Shown here: piece by piece, positions 1-9,124 of the stretch
Layout: each line of letters starts with the position of its first letter
How positions within the stretch are numbered: position 1 is the stretch's first letter
Assembly (NCBI RefSeq): GCF_000378385.1
Contig: NZ_KB899673.1
Span: 90,797 to 154,796 of the forward strand
From: Paenibacillus daejeonensis DSM 15491
GTDB lineage: Bacteria > Bacillota > Bacilli > Paenibacillales > Paenibacillaceae
DNA: 64,000 nt
Reading direction: 5' to 3'
The notes under the pieces: model-generated
What the model was told of the DNA's origin: nothing
Database searches by the model: none
The model's input: the letters and a program-made list of their open reading frames with translations, nothing else
Program-made: the position numbers and the translations under genes

Positions 1-456
1 CACCGTGTTTTGTGCCATTGTAATGACCCGCATGCTGCCTTGCGCAAGTTGCTTCATAATATATCGCTGCTTGGCCGAGGGCTCCGTGAGCACCGTATGG
101 AACACCACAATATACGGAATCGTCAGAGATTCCGTAAGGCCAAGCAGATATTCTCCACTCTCGCCGCCATATATGCCGAATTCGTGCTGGATAACCAGCA
201 GATCTGCGCCAGAGTTGTTAAGCCTGTCTGCAGCAGCCACGTAGTCCGTTCGCTTGTGCTGATCGATCTCCATAATCACCTGGTCGCTATAATCATAGGA
301 CTCATTGTTGTTCACGGCCACGACCCGGGGCGTATTAAAATCCTGGATCTGAGCAAACTGATCTACTAAGTCCTGTGTGAACGTGGCGATGCCGCATTCC
401 CGCGGCAGGCTGGTTCCAAGGAATACTACGTTGCATTTCCCGTTTTTCTCTAGCAT
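1..456 (-). CDS. Glycosyltransferase, GT4-like (3' end cut by window edge)
   Basis: The reading frame starts at the ATG at 456 and is open for 152 codons to base 1, so the C-terminal part lies outside the window. A GGAGG box sits 5' of the ATG. The N-terminus (VVFLGTSLPRECGIATFT, then DLLVIQHEFGIYGGESGEYL) is the pattern of a GT-B fold family 4 sugar transferase, with the glycine-containing donor loop and the QHE segment. Such genes often stand beside GH130-type mannoside phosphorylase relatives in Firmicutes, which fits the DUF1861 gene divergent to it. The substrate cannot be read from this fragment. The family call is fairly sure, the function is not. Confidence 0.75.
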   Translation of the reverse strand, partial: MLEKNGKCNVVFLGTSLPRECGIATFTQDLVDQFAQIQDFNTPRVVAVNNNESYDYSDQVIMEIDQHKRTDYVAAADRLNNSGADLLVIQHEFGIYGGESGEYLLGLTESLTIPYIVVFHTVLTEPSAKQRYIMKQLAQGSMRVITMAQNTV

Positions 457-702
457 CTGTAAATCCCTCCTACTGCGAATGAGTTGTTACTATGCCAGCA
501 GTAACCGGCATCTCCTCCCGCTTCCGTAAGAAGCTGGCGCGACGACAGCACTGCAGGGACAATCGACAGAACGGAAAAACAGGACCGTGACTTGGTGCAG
601 TCAAAGCGCAGGCTGGCATTGTCCTGCAAGGACGATCCTTGGCTAGCTATGTCGGACGAACAGGAATAAAAGGTAATGTTATCCATATAGACGGTGAAAA
701 AA

Positions 703-729
703 AGAAAATAAAGTCCGCCTTTATTTTCT
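703..729. promoter_or_regulatory. AT-rich inverted repeat between divergent genes
   Basis: A perfect 10-bp inverted repeat (AGAAAATAAA / TTTATTTTCT) with a 7-base centre lies in the 565-base gap between the leftward glycosyltransferase and the rightward DUF1861 gene. It has no T-run fitting a terminator for either gene and is too AT-rich for a stable hairpin, so an operator is possible. Apart from this and the promoter at 927-955, I see nothing definite in 457-1021; a 78-codon frame at 450-686 shows no ribosome binding site or recognisable protein. Confidence 0.35.
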
Positions 730-926
730 AAGGGTAAACCTGCTTATAGTATTATTAAACCGCCTATAATTCTTTCAACCGTTCACGCCGAAAAAAAGCT
801 GCGCTATGAATAATGAAGCTTGATTGAATCATTCACAGCGGGAAGGAATCTCGGGGACGCCAGCTATCGTTCATTATATGAGCCAGCTTGCTGCGGTAGT
901 ACCCGCCCCAGGGCAATAGGCAACAA

Positions 927-955
927 TTGACTATGAATAGACGTCAGTATATAGT
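927..955 (+). promoter_or_regulatory. Sigma-A-type promoter of the DUF1861 gene
   Basis: TTGACT (927-932), a 17-base spacer and TATAGT (950-955) form a near-consensus vegetative promoter. The -10 box reaches into the first possible ATG (956), so that ATG cannot be in the transcript's coding part; this decides for a start further downstream. Confidence 0.75.
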
Positions 956-1021
956 ATGTGGGAGGCGAGCGGGCTGCCCGTCCAGCCTTCTTATTCTTAC
1001 CCAGTCAGGAGAATGCGTCCT

Positions 1022-1993
1022 ATGATGAGCCTTAACTCAACACCGCAGACCTGCCAAGAAATGTTGGAAGAATTCTATGACAATCCCCGTGAAACGACGG
1101 TACGCGAGATGATTTTCGCAGGCGTCGGGAAGCGGGATGTGTACAATATTACCTCGCCATTTATCGAGGGGGGTCGGGAGATCGTTATCGGCCGGGTGGA
1201 GGCGCGCGACAGCGAGTTCTCCCAAGTGTTCTTCTTCCAGCGTGATCAGAACATATGGCATCCCCGGGAGCATACGCATACGTACCCGCTGCAGGATCCG
1301 TGTATCGCCAGGATTGAAGATGAATACGTATTCGGCGGCGTCGAGGTGATCCCGTCCCTGGACGATCCGGACAAGATCGTATCGTGGGTGACCCAATTTT
1401 ACCGCGGCAAGACGATTGATTCACTCTGCCATTTCGCAAGCGGTCCCGACAAGATGAAGGACATTCGTCTTGTGACCCTCGCCGACGGACGAATCGGCGT
1501 CCTCACCCGGCCGCAAGGCAAGATCGGCGGTCGCGGACAGATCGGCTTCACCATTATCGACAAGCTGGATGAACTCACCGTCGAGAAGGTAGAATCGGCT
1601 TATATTATGCATGACCAGTTCATCCCCGAGGAGTGGGGCGGCGCCAATGAAGCACATCTGCTCAGCAACGGCTGGGTAGGCGTACTGGGCCATATTGCTT
1701 GCTTTGATCAGAATCAGAACAAGCATTATTACTCTATAGTATTCGCATTGAACCCCGAGACGATGGAGAAGTCACCGATGAAAATCATCGCTGTACGTGC
1801 CGATTTTCCGCCCGGCCCCGAAAAAAGGCCGGATCTGGAGGATGTGATCTTCAGCGGCGGGTTAATCCGCAGCGAGGATGGTCGTGCACTGCTGTCCGTT
1901 GGCGTCAGCGACGCCGAGGCTTACCAGATCGATATCCCCGACCCGTTTCTGGAATACGAGCAGGCGGTGCTCCCTACAGCGCAGGAAGCCTGA
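1022..1993 (+). CDS. DUF1861 family protein (GH130-like beta-propeller)
   Basis: About 323 residues, the size of DUF1861 proteins, which resemble the five-bladed propeller of GH130 mannoside phosphorylases and hydrolases. Visible pieces are EHTHTYPLQDPCIARI, FYRGKTIDSLCHFASGPDKMKD, LTRPQGKIGGRGQIGF and EEWGGANEAHLLSNGWVGVL. There is no signal peptide, so the enzyme is cytoplasmic. The frame is open from 956, but a promoter covers that ATG; AGGAGA at 1007-1012 is 9 bases from the ATG at 1022 (a second ATG follows at 1025), so I start it there. It is divergent from a GT4 glycosyltransferase, suggesting paired making and breaking of a small oligosaccharide. The exact substrate is unknown. Confidence 0.8.
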   Translation: MMSLNSTPQTCQEMLEEFYDNPRETTVREMIFAGVGKRDVYNITSPFIEGGREIVIGRVEARDSEFSQVFFFQRDQNIWHPREHTHTYPLQDPCIARIEDEYVFGGVEVIPSLDDPDKIVSWVTQFYRGKTIDSLCHFASGPDKMKDIRLVTLADGRIGVLTRPQGKIGGRGQIGFTIIDKLDELTVEKVESAYIMHDQFIPEEWGGANEAHLLSNGWVGVLGHIACFDQNQNKHYYSIVFALNPETMEKSPMKIIAVRADFPPGPEKRPDLEDVIFSGGLIRSEDGRALLSVGVSDAEAYQIDIPDPFLEYEQAVLPTAQEA

Positions 1994-2055
1994 TGGGTGC
2001 AGGATGCGAGTCTTCATCGTCATCGCTAGACCTTTAATAGGAACATCGTACAAAA

Positions 2056-2088
2056 AGCACCCTGGCCACTAGGCCGGGGTGCTGTTTT
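2056..2088. terminator. Bidirectional rho-independent terminator
   Basis: AGCACCCTGGCC / GGCCGGGGTGCT pairs over 12 bp with one wobble and a 4-base loop; T4 follows on the right and A5 precedes on the left. It sits between the convergent DUF1861 gene and the binding-protein gene and can stop both. Confidence 0.85.
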
Positions 2089-2140
2089 GTACTGTGTGTT
2101 TTTTTGCTGTCTGTTGATTCGTGCCGTTTAGTTAACCTAA

Positions 2141-3553
2141 TTACTGGCCTACGACCAGGCTGCCGCGCAGATCATTGGCATTGAAGGAAGGATCAGCCTC
2201 GATAGTCGTCGAGCCATCAGAACGGACGGCTTCCAGCGCTTGGTTGTAACGGGTGTTCAGATCATTAATCGTCGCATCCAGGTCGCCACCCGTCAGGATG
2301 TAGCGAATCAGAGCGTCTGTAGCTTTGAGGCCTTCGAGACGGGACTCCGTAATTGCTGCCGGACTTGCTGGATAGATCGCATCGTTCTCGGTTGGCAAGA
2401 ATCCGGAGATTCCGTTCAGCTCAGGCTCATTGGCAGCTTCATTGACATAAGGCAGTACCGAGATGCCGTAGCCTTCCTCTTGGTACTCCGCGCGAAGCTC
2501 TGTGCCATACAGGTATTCCATGAACTTGAATGCTGCTTCCTTGTGCGGGGTTTTCTCACTGATGGCCAGGTAGTTACCTGCATTAACCCATAGCGCGCCT
2601 TGCGGGTTGCCGTCAATGCTAGGGACTACAGCTGCTTCCCAGTTTACGTCAGTCGGGAATTGGTCCGTATAGACTGCTGGCTCACTGGAGTGGTTGATAT
2701 ACATCCCGATCTTGCCTTGGGCAAACTGCGCTCTCAGCGGATCGATATCCAGCGTCTCAACGCCCGGCATCATGCTGCCGTCTTCTTTCATTTGGTGCAG
2801 AGCTTCAGCGACTTCACGATATACGTTGAAATCGAACTCGCCTTTGTTGATGTTGTAGCCTTCCAGCCCTTCACCTTTACTCAGTGTCGCGATCGCCCAA
2901 GCAGGACGCGTGAAGCCGGAACCATTCTTGAAGTTGCTCGCGAAGCCGTAAGCGCCATCAGCCTTGCCGACTTCTGTAATTTTCTTGGCGGCTTCGACCA
3001 TCTCGTCCAATGTCTTCGGAGCTTCGGTCAGGCCAGCCTGTTCGAAGAGATCTTTGTTATAAATCAGTCTCCAGTATTGTCCGGTGTTGGGTAGCGAGTA
3101 GATCTTTCCGTCCAGCATGTTCACGTTCTCGGCGAGTACGCTTTCGAACTGGGCTTTGAACTCATCGCTCATCAGATCGTCAAGAGGGGTCATATAACCT
3201 TTTTTCACGCCTGTGACGAAATCGTAGACTTTAAAAATATCCGGGGCCTGGTTACTGGAGAACGCCACTTCCAGCGCCTGGTTATAGTTATCTGCCATCA
3301 CCGTCATTTCTACTTCAATATTGTCGGTGTTGGAGCTGTTGAATGCATCGACTTTCTCTTGCATGAACTCCATGTCATGACGGTCCATCGTCCAGAAATT
3401 CAGCTTGACGGCTTCACCGTTTGTACCGCTTTCATTATTGCTTGGCGCAGAATTGTTGGAGCCGCCACTGTTGTTGGCATTGCCCGAGGAACAAGCTGCG
3501 AGGCTGATAGCCATAAGTGCAATCGTACTAACTTTTGCCCACTTTTTCATCAT
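2141..3553 (-). CDS. Sugar ABC transporter substrate-binding lipoprotein
   Basis: 470 residues. The N-terminus MMKKWAKVSTIALMAIS followed by LAAC-S is a lipoprotein signal with lipobox, so the protein is tethered outside the membrane. The body is a family 1 (MalE-like) extracellular binding protein: VKLNFWTMDRHDMEFMQEKV, PDIFKVYDF, NTGQYWRLIYNKDLFEQAGL and GALWVNAGNYLAISEKTPHKE. It is the last gene of the leftward run that also encodes two permeases and a YesM/YesN pair, which presumably senses its ligand. GGGAGG lies 10 bases before the first ATG. No ATPase is encoded; such importers use a shared MsmK-type ATPase from elsewhere. The sugar is unknown. Confidence 0.9.
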   Translation of the reverse strand: MMKKWAKVSTIALMAISLAACSSGNANNSGGSNNSAPSNNESGTNGEAVKLNFWTMDRHDMEFMQEKVDAFNSSNTDNIEVEMTVMADNYNQALEVAFSSNQAPDIFKVYDFVTGVKKGYMTPLDDLMSDEFKAQFESVLAENVNMLDGKIYSLPNTGQYWRLIYNKDLFEQAGLTEAPKTLDEMVEAAKKITEVGKADGAYGFASNFKNGSGFTRPAWAIATLSKGEGLEGYNINKGEFDFNVYREVAEALHQMKEDGSMMPGVETLDIDPLRAQFAQGKIGMYINHSSEPAVYTDQFPTDVNWEAAVVPSIDGNPQGALWVNAGNYLAISEKTPHKEAAFKFMEYLYGTELRAEYQEEGYGISVLPYVNEAANEPELNGISGFLPTENDAIYPASPAAITESRLEGLKATDALIRYILTGGDLDATINDLNTRYNQALEAVRSDGSTTIEADPSFNANDLRGSLVVGQ

Positions 3554-3588
3554 GTTGAGTGAACCTCCCTTTTGTATGCTCCGTTGCT

Positions 3589-3606
3589 GCCGCCGCTCTT
3601 GGCGGC
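3589..3606 (-). other. GC-rich hairpin in the gap before the binding-protein gene
   Basis: GCCGCC / GGCGGC pairs over 6 bp around a 6-base loop, between the response regulator and the binding-protein gene. No T-run follows, so it is more likely an mRNA-end or processing structure that sets the higher dosage of the binding protein than a terminator. Confidence 0.3.
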
Positions 3607-3684
3607 TCCGGAATGATTTTAGTCTACCACTGAACTTGTCCGGAGCAGGAAGGACAAATCTACGATCTGGGGAGGGGAAAATAA

Positions 3685-5310
3685 CTATGTTCCGCTTTCC
3701 CCCGTTTCTTCGTACTTCTGTCTAAATTCCGTGGGCGTCATGCCTGTATGCTTTTTGAACAGCTCGCTGAAATAGGGCCGGTCTTTGTAGCCTAGCGCAT
3801 ACGTAATCTCCTGAACCTGCACACCCTCCAGCAGCATCGCTTTGGCGCGCTCCATACGGGCTGCCGTCACGTAAGGCATGAAGGTCATGCCGGTTTCTTT
3901 CTTGAACAAGTTCGAAAAATAACTTGGACTCAAATGGACAATGCTTGCGCATTCGTGGATGCTGAGCTCTGTGCCCAGATTGGCCTTGATATGATCGATG
4001 GCCAGATGAATCAACTGCTTGCTGTCACTGCGCTGCTGCTGCTGCATCCACTCACAGCTCAGCTGGCAGATTTCGCGGAGTGCTTCACGCAGTTCAGTCA
4101 AGGATGCCGTCTTGCCGTTCTTCATTGCCGCCAGCTTGCCTTCCAGAACAGAGAGCTTGTCCCCCTCCACCTTCTCTGCTACCACCCGGAAGATCGCAAA
4201 GCCCAGTCCATATAGCAGGTGAATAATTAAATCGGGATTGGGCGGGACGGGATAACGCGACAGCTCCCCGAAGATTTCGTCCAGCTGTCCTAGCACACCC
4301 TCCGTATTGCCGGAGCGCAGACAATAGATCAGCTCAACCTCTTTCTCGGCTGCATAGCGCGGACGCCTGGTTCCCTGCGGTTCCATGTCCCGAAAATGAA
4401 GCACACTGTTGCCGCCGGAATAGAACTGATAGCTCATGGCCGTCTTGGCCTGCTCGTAGGATAGATGGATTTCCTCCATCCGTTTCACACCCGTACCCAG
4501 ACCGATCGTCACTGTTTTTTTCGTATACTGCTCCACATGCTGGCGGCACGACTCCGCTACCTGACGCATATCGATATGGTCAGGAATGTTCACAATGGCT
4601 ACGAGCCGGTGCAGATTTTCCCGAACGACAATCCCCTTCGTGTGCTTATGGATGGTTTCTTCGAGAATATTGTGCACGGCAAACCGAATCAGCTCCACCT
4701 CTCCTGCAGGCGAACGCTGGATATCTTGCTCCAGATCGTCAATCTGCACAATAAAGACGAGAAAGCCCGTATCGTTCATATCAATCTGCAGAAACTCGCC
4801 CTTCTTGCGCATCGTCTCCGGGTTGCCTACACACTGCAGCAGCAGCCGGAAATACTCTTCTCGCAGGTAGGGCATGCTCTGTCTGACCTTTTGCTGCAGC
4901 TCCATCAGATTGTTAATCTCCAACTGCTCGGATTCCAGCTCCCGCTTGGCCCGCAGCACCACATCGGCTATCTGCTTGGGCGTGAATGGCTTCAGCACAT
5001 AATCGAAGGCTCCGAGCCGGATAGACTCCTGCGCATATTCGAAGTCCGAGTAGCCGCTCAGAAAGATGACTTTGGCATGCTCCGCCCCTGCTTCTCGGAT
5101 CATCTCCAGGCCGCTTTGCTTGGGCATGCGAATATCCGTGAGAATAATCTGGGGCTTGTGTTCACGGATGAGGCGCAGCCCCTCTTCCCCGTTAGCCGCA
5201 GTAAAGACAATTTCGATCTGATGCTTGGCCCAGTCAATCTTGGTCTTAATGCCTTCCACCACGGTCTGGACATCATCGATGATACATAAGGTAACCGGTT
5301 TGACGTTCAT
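3685..5310 (-). CDS. Response regulator, YesN/AraC type
   Basis: 541 residues. An N-terminal receiver domain (about 1-125) has the acidic pair D12/D13, phospho-acceptor D59 in LTDIRMPKQSG and the lysine of VLKPF. A middle region of about 280 residues of the kind seen in YesN proteins follows. The C-terminus (about 435-535) carries two AraC helix-turn-helix motifs (IHECASIVHLSPSYFSNLFK and VQEITYALGYKDRPYFSELF). It is 42 bases downstream of the kinase gene and should be its partner, activating the importer genes around it. All key residues are present. The inducing sugar is unknown. Confidence 0.92.
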   Translation of the reverse strand: MNVKPVTLCIIDDVQTVVEGIKTKIDWAKHQIEIVFTAANGEEGLRLIREHKPQIILTDIRMPKQSGLEMIREAGAEHAKVIFLSGYSDFEYAQESIRLGAFDYVLKPFTPKQIADVVLRAKRELESEQLEINNLMELQQKVRQSMPYLREEYFRLLLQCVGNPETMRKKGEFLQIDMNDTGFLVFIVQIDDLEQDIQRSPAGEVELIRFAVHNILEETIHKHTKGIVVRENLHRLVAIVNIPDHIDMRQVAESCRQHVEQYTKKTVTIGLGTGVKRMEEIHLSYEQAKTAMSYQFYSGGNSVLHFRDMEPQGTRRPRYAAEKEVELIYCLRSGNTEGVLGQLDEIFGELSRYPVPPNPDLIIHLLYGLGFAIFRVVAEKVEGDKLSVLEGKLAAMKNGKTASLTELREALREICQLSCEWMQQQQRSDSKQLIHLAIDHIKANLGTELSIHECASIVHLSPSYFSNLFKKETGMTFMPYVTAARMERAKAMLLEGVQVQEITYALGYKDRPYFSELFKKHTGMTPTEFRQKYEETGESGT

Positions 5311-5352
5311 TGATGCAACCCCCGTTCCATTACGATAAATCTCTTATGCTGC

Positions 5353-7113
5353 CTAGTATCCTGCGTCCAATGGAATGCGAAGCGTGACGGTAGTAGCCAT
5401 ATTCGGCTCGCTCTCCAGCTCCATGGAGGCCTGATCGCCATAGTATAACGCCAGCCGGCTCTCCACATTAGAGAGCGCATAGCTATCCTTGGCCCGGCCC
5501 GTCATGGCCATCCGGCGGCGCACATCCTCCACATCCATTCCGGTACCATTGTCGGTGACACGGATGATCAGCAGCTCTTCTGTGGCCTCCATACGAATGA
5601 CGATCAGCCCGCGCCCGCTCATCTCCTGAAAGCCGTGATTGATTGCATTCTCGACGAGCGGCTGCAGAATAATCTTAAGGATAGGCAGCTGACGCAGTCC
5701 TTCGTCTGCCAGTTGAATGTCGTAGACGAATAAGCCCTGATAGCTTTTCTGCTGCAGATTCATGTACTGCTCTACATGCTCCAGCTCCTGGCCAATCGTC
5801 GTAATTTCATTGCCATTGTTCAAGCCCAGACGGAACAGCATGGAGAGGGAAACGATCATCTCCTTGACCGTTTCATGCTCGCCCATTTCACTTTTCCAGA
5901 AAATCGTATTCAGCGTGTTGTATAGAAAATGCGGATCGATCTGAGCCTGCAGGGCCTTGATCTCGGATTTGCGCTTCTCCGTCTCCGAGAGCTTTACCTC
6001 ATCAATCAGCGTGCCAATCTGCTCGAGCATCCGATTGAACTTGTAACCGACCTGGGTTACTTCATCGTCATAGTTGCTTTCAAAGCGAACATCCAAGTTA
6101 TTTTGCTCAACTCTCAGCATCAGGCTTCGGAGCTTGTAGAGCGGCTGCAGCAGCAAGCCGGAGAGCAGATTGGAGAACACAAACGCAAGCACGATACAGC
6201 CGCCCATGATCATTAGAATGAACCAGAGGATATTTTTCATCGGAGCCAGCAATTCCGCCTTGTCCTGGAAACTGACGAGCTTCCAGACGGGGTGCATGGA
6301 CAAGGTCGCATAGTTAGAAAGTATGGCGTGACCTGACGAGTCGGTATATTCAAAGTTGCCGCGGTCCTTGACGCTTAGCTCCTGCAAGTCTTTCTCACCC
6401 AGGCGGTAGACCGAGGCCTCCTGACCGAGGAGAACAGGCTCCCCGCTACCTGTCATCAGCACTTGTTCGATCTGTTGGTTGTCCAGATTGTCCGTCAGCA
6501 GCCCACGGATCGCATCCTCCCGGATGTTAACAACAATGTAGACATCAGGCAGCATGACATCGAATAACGGCTTCATGACGAGCGTAATCACGGGATGGCT
6601 GCGGCTGAAGAGCTCTTCCTGATGTCCGGCAATCCACAACGTATTCCATGGCTCCTCAGCAGCCATCGCCTCCTGAAGCACCCTGCTCTCCGCCACAGAT
6701 ACCGGACGGCGCGCCCGGTCCGTCGGATAGAAATCGCCGATCGGCGTATGGATCAGCATGGAATCAATAGAGAGTTCATTCAGCTTCATCTGGGAAAATG
6801 GCGTCTGGAGCGCAGACAAGTGGTTGAAATAACTGCCACCGTGTCCCGCCAGCACATCAATCATGGCGCGCTGGAACGCATCGCCCATCATGAAGGTGGA
6901 TGTAGCCACAATAACGTTCCTTAACCGCTCATCAAGTACCTGAGCGGTTTTGTTAAGGGTATCCTGGCTCATTTGAAGCGAGTTGCGCTCCATGACCCGC
7001 GCCGCAAAATAATAGGCGAACAGGCCAGTGACCGTGATACAGATTATAGTTAACATGACGAAGGCCATCCAGGTCCTTCGTTTGAGGGAAAGACGCATAA
7101 AGAACGATTTCAT
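5353..7113 (-). CDS. Sensor histidine kinase, YesM type
   Basis: 586 residues. A first membrane segment (about 15-37) is followed by an extracellular sensor domain to about 290, a second membrane segment (about 295-317), a HAMP linker, then a His_kinase module with the acceptor histidine in QAQIDPHFLYNTLNTIFW (about 396) and a HATPase_c domain (ILQPLVENAINHGFQE; VTDNGTGMD). This is the usual LytS/YesM layout. It lies 24 bases after the second permease gene and 42 before the response regulator, in one transcription unit. It probably senses either free sugar or liganded binding protein outside the cell. Confidence 0.92.
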   Translation of the reverse strand: MKSFFMRLSLKRRTWMAFVMLTIICITVTGLFAYYFAARVMERNSLQMSQDTLNKTAQVLDERLRNVIVATSTFMMGDAFQRAMIDVLAGHGGSYFNHLSALQTPFSQMKLNELSIDSMLIHTPIGDFYPTDRARRPVSVAESRVLQEAMAAEEPWNTLWIAGHQEELFSRSHPVITLVMKPLFDVMLPDVYIVVNIREDAIRGLLTDNLDNQQIEQVLMTGSGEPVLLGQEASVYRLGEKDLQELSVKDRGNFEYTDSSGHAILSNYATLSMHPVWKLVSFQDKAELLAPMKNILWFILMIMGGCIVLAFVFSNLLSGLLLQPLYKLRSLMLRVEQNNLDVRFESNYDDEVTQVGYKFNRMLEQIGTLIDEVKLSETEKRKSEIKALQAQIDPHFLYNTLNTIFWKSEMGEHETVKEMIVSLSMLFRLGLNNGNEITTIGQELEHVEQYMNLQQKSYQGLFVYDIQLADEGLRQLPILKIILQPLVENAINHGFQEMSGRGLIVIRMEATEELLIIRVTDNGTGMDVEDVRRRMAMTGRAKDSYALSNVESRLALYYGDQASMELESEPNMATTVTLRIPLDAGY

Positions 7114-7137
7114 TGGCGGTTCCTCCAGCCGGAATAG

Positions 7138-7980
7138 CTAGCCTTTTACCGCACCCACATTTACCTGCATAAAGGAACGGTTAGCTAAGATGTAGACAAT
7201 GAGCATCGGCAGGATCGAAATACAGGCCCCAGCAAGCAGGTACTGATTCTCCGAAGCAGCGCCGAAGCCGTAACGGAGATTCGCCAGACCGACCGGCAGG
7301 GTCTGCAGATCCGGACGCGACATCGAGAAGACCAGCGGCAAGATATACTCATTCCAAGCGCCGCGGAAGGTGAAGAGCGCAGTAACGCCAAGTGCTGGCT
7401 TCAAGAGCGGCAGAATGATTCGCCAGAAGATCGAATAGAAGTTGCAGCCGTCAATAAGCGCCGCTTCATCGAGATCACGAGGGATCCCTTTGAAGAAGCC
7501 GATCATCATGAAGAATGCCGTTGCATGCGCACTGATCAGAATAATAATGACACCCCACAGCGAGGTTTGCAAGCCCAAGGCAACCATCAGGTCGAATTGC
7601 GGCTTCAGGACAACCGCCCCAATAGAGATGAAGAGAGTCATGGATTGAAGGACAATGTAGAACCGCTTCCCTCTAAAGTCTACCCGATCGACTGCATATG
7701 CAGCCATCGCCGTAATCAACAGCGTACCAATCGTGACGAAGACACTTGTAAATACACTGTTCCAGGTAAACTGGGCAAAGTTCGCTTGCGTCCAGGCGTG
7801 GGCGTAGTTCTGGAACTGCCAGCTGGAGGGCAGCAGCGTCGCGCCTGTGGTGACCTCCAGATTGGTCTTGAATGAACCAAACACTGCAATAATGATCGGG
7901 AACAGCATGAGAGCGGCCGTGAGGAGCAGAAATGCCCACAGCACCGTACGTGAGATCAAACGGGAAACATTCATGGACAC
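7138..7980 (-). CDS. Sugar ABC transporter permease, MalG/UgpE type
   Basis: 280 residues with six hydrophobic segments. The cytoplasmic EAA loop reads DLDEAALIDGCNFYSIFWRI, which couples to the ATPase. The start AACATTTCCCG-side ATG lies 7 bases after the stop of the first permease gene, so the two are translated together. It forms the membrane channel with the neighbouring permease. The C-terminal end (NRSFMQVNVGAVKG) is the usual finish of this family. Confidence 0.92.
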   Translation of the reverse strand: MSMNVSRLISRTVLWAFLLLTAALMLFPIIIAVFGSFKTNLEVTTGATLLPSSWQFQNYAHAWTQANFAQFTWNSVFTSVFVTIGTLLITAMAAYAVDRVDFRGKRFYIVLQSMTLFISIGAVVLKPQFDLMVALGLQTSLWGVIIILISAHATAFFMMIGFFKGIPRDLDEAALIDGCNFYSIFWRIILPLLKPALGVTALFTFRGAWNEYILPLVFSMSRPDLQTLPVGLANLRYGFGAASENQYLLAGACISILPMLIVYILANRSFMQVNVGAVKG

Positions 7981-7987
7981 AGCCTCC

Positions 7988-8869
7988 TTAGTAAGTATTA
8001 CTCAGTTTTTTGGAGATTTTGAAGTAAATCAACGTAATTACACCTACGATAACGGCCGATGTAAAGCCTACCGCACTACCGTAACCGATATTCTGCACGC
8101 TGCCGCTGTCAGATACGAGCGGGAAGAACAGCTTGTACAGGTAGAGGAACATAACTTCCGTCTTGCCGAACGGTCCGCCTTCCGTCAAGACCATGATACT
8201 CTCGTAGCCTTTGAGCGAGGTGGTAATTGCCAGCATGATAATCATCTGCATAACCGGTCCCAGCATTGGCATGGTAATGTACCACAGCCGCTGAGCGGGA
8301 TTGACACCGTCAAGCGAAGCCGCTTCATAGACATCATCCGGAATGTTCTGCAAGCCAGCCAGGAACAGCAGCATATAGTTACCTACCGCGCCCCATACGG
8401 CAATCAGAATAACCGTCAGCATGGCGTACTTGGCACCCAGCCAGTCCAGCGAGCCGAAGCCCATTTTGATCAGGAACTGATTCACAACACCGTTATAGGA
8501 ATTGAAAATGATATAGAATACAATCGACATAACCGAGGCACTGAAGATCGTCGGCAGGAAATAGACCGAACGCAGCAGCTGGCGTCCCCGGATCGCCCGG
8601 TTCAGAATAACCGCCAGAATGAGCGACATGGGCAAGGTCAGGATCAACTTGCCGCCAGTATAGATAAACGTGTTCCATACGGATTGCCAGAACTGCGTGT
8701 CTCGACCGACCCGTGCGAAGTTCTCCAGTCCGATGAAACGCGGCTCACCAAAGCCTTGATAATCAAAGAACATATAACGCAGCGCCCAGAAGATTGGATA
8801 TACACCGAGCGTCAGTGTCAAGAAGATGCTTGGAAATGTAAAAATGTAGGCGTGGATTTTTTTGCGCAT
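7988..8869 (-). CDS. Sugar ABC transporter permease, MalF/UgpA type
   Basis: 293 residues, six predicted membrane segments, and an EAA loop DDVYEAASLDGVNPAQRLWY. It is the first gene of the leftward operon (permease, permease, YesM kinase, YesN regulator, binding lipoprotein). GGGGGAGAG precedes its ATG. Putting the permeases before the regulators and the binding protein last is less common than binding protein first. Confidence 0.92.
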   Translation of the reverse strand: MRKKIHAYIFTFPSIFLTLTLGVYPIFWALRYMFFDYQGFGEPRFIGLENFARVGRDTQFWQSVWNTFIYTGGKLILTLPMSLILAVILNRAIRGRQLLRSVYFLPTIFSASVMSIVFYIIFNSYNGVVNQFLIKMGFGSLDWLGAKYAMLTVILIAVWGAVGNYMLLFLAGLQNIPDDVYEAASLDGVNPAQRLWYITMPMLGPVMQMIIMLAITTSLKGYESIMVLTEGGPFGKTEVMFLYLYKLFFPLVSDSGSVQNIGYGSAVGFTSAVIVGVITLIYFKISKKLSNTY

Positions 8870-8907
8870 CGGAATCTCTCCCCCGTCTGTTTCTAACTTG
8901 TGCCCTC

Positions 8908-8913
8908 ATTATA
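8908..8913 (-). promoter_or_regulatory. -10 box of the sugar-import operon
   Basis: A perfect TATAAT on the minus strand lies about 40 bases before the first permease ATG. The sequence 17 bases further up (CCTGCA) is a poor -35, as expected of a promoter that needs an activator such as the YesN protein encoded in the operon. Confidence 0.5.
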
Positions 8914-9018
8914 AGGGAATCGTACGGGGGTGCAGGATAGGGAAACCGACTTGCGAGAGGGGACAAAATCACTTTTTGGCGGGGGAGAGATTATTCTATT
9001 AGAAGGGAGGGATGCCCT

Positions 9019-9089
9019 ATGACAGTGTTCGAAGCTCTCATGATTATGCTAACTTTTGGGTTGCTTATTATATGTCTAAACACAAATAG
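9019..9089 (+). pseudogene. Holin-like type I toxin gene, probably frameshifted
   Basis: The start is excellent (AAGGGAGG, 8 bases, ATG) and the peptide begins MTVFEALMIMLTFGLLII, the signature of the TxpA/BsrG-like holin-type membrane toxins of Firmicutes. In frame it runs on past a terminator hairpin for 128 codons and into the opposite-strand nitroreductase gene, which is implausible. If one base is restored near 9073-9074 the frame reads L-S-K-H-K-stop, with TAG at 9087-9089, right at the foot of the terminator; short lysine-rich tails are normal for these toxins. I infer a one-base loss that broke the toxin while its antisense RNA stayed intact. Confidence 0.6.
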
Positions 9090-9124
9090 ACCGCCCTGTA
9101 GGAAAGGTATGCGGTCTTATTTGT
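9082..9124. terminator. Shared terminator of toxin mRNA and antisense RNA
   Basis: ACAAATAGACCGC and GCGGTCTTATTTGT pair over 13 bp with one bulged base around a 16-base loop. T-rich ends occur on both sides, so both transcripts can stop here. Confidence 0.65.

Noticed and set aside
450..686. 78-codon minus-strand frame
   Set aside because: No ribosome binding site, no recognisable protein, overlaps the glycosyltransferase start; the sequence composition does not look coding.
7847..8896. 349-codon plus-strand frame opposite the permease gene
   Set aside because: It is the antisense shadow of two well-supported permease genes, with no start signals or known domain.
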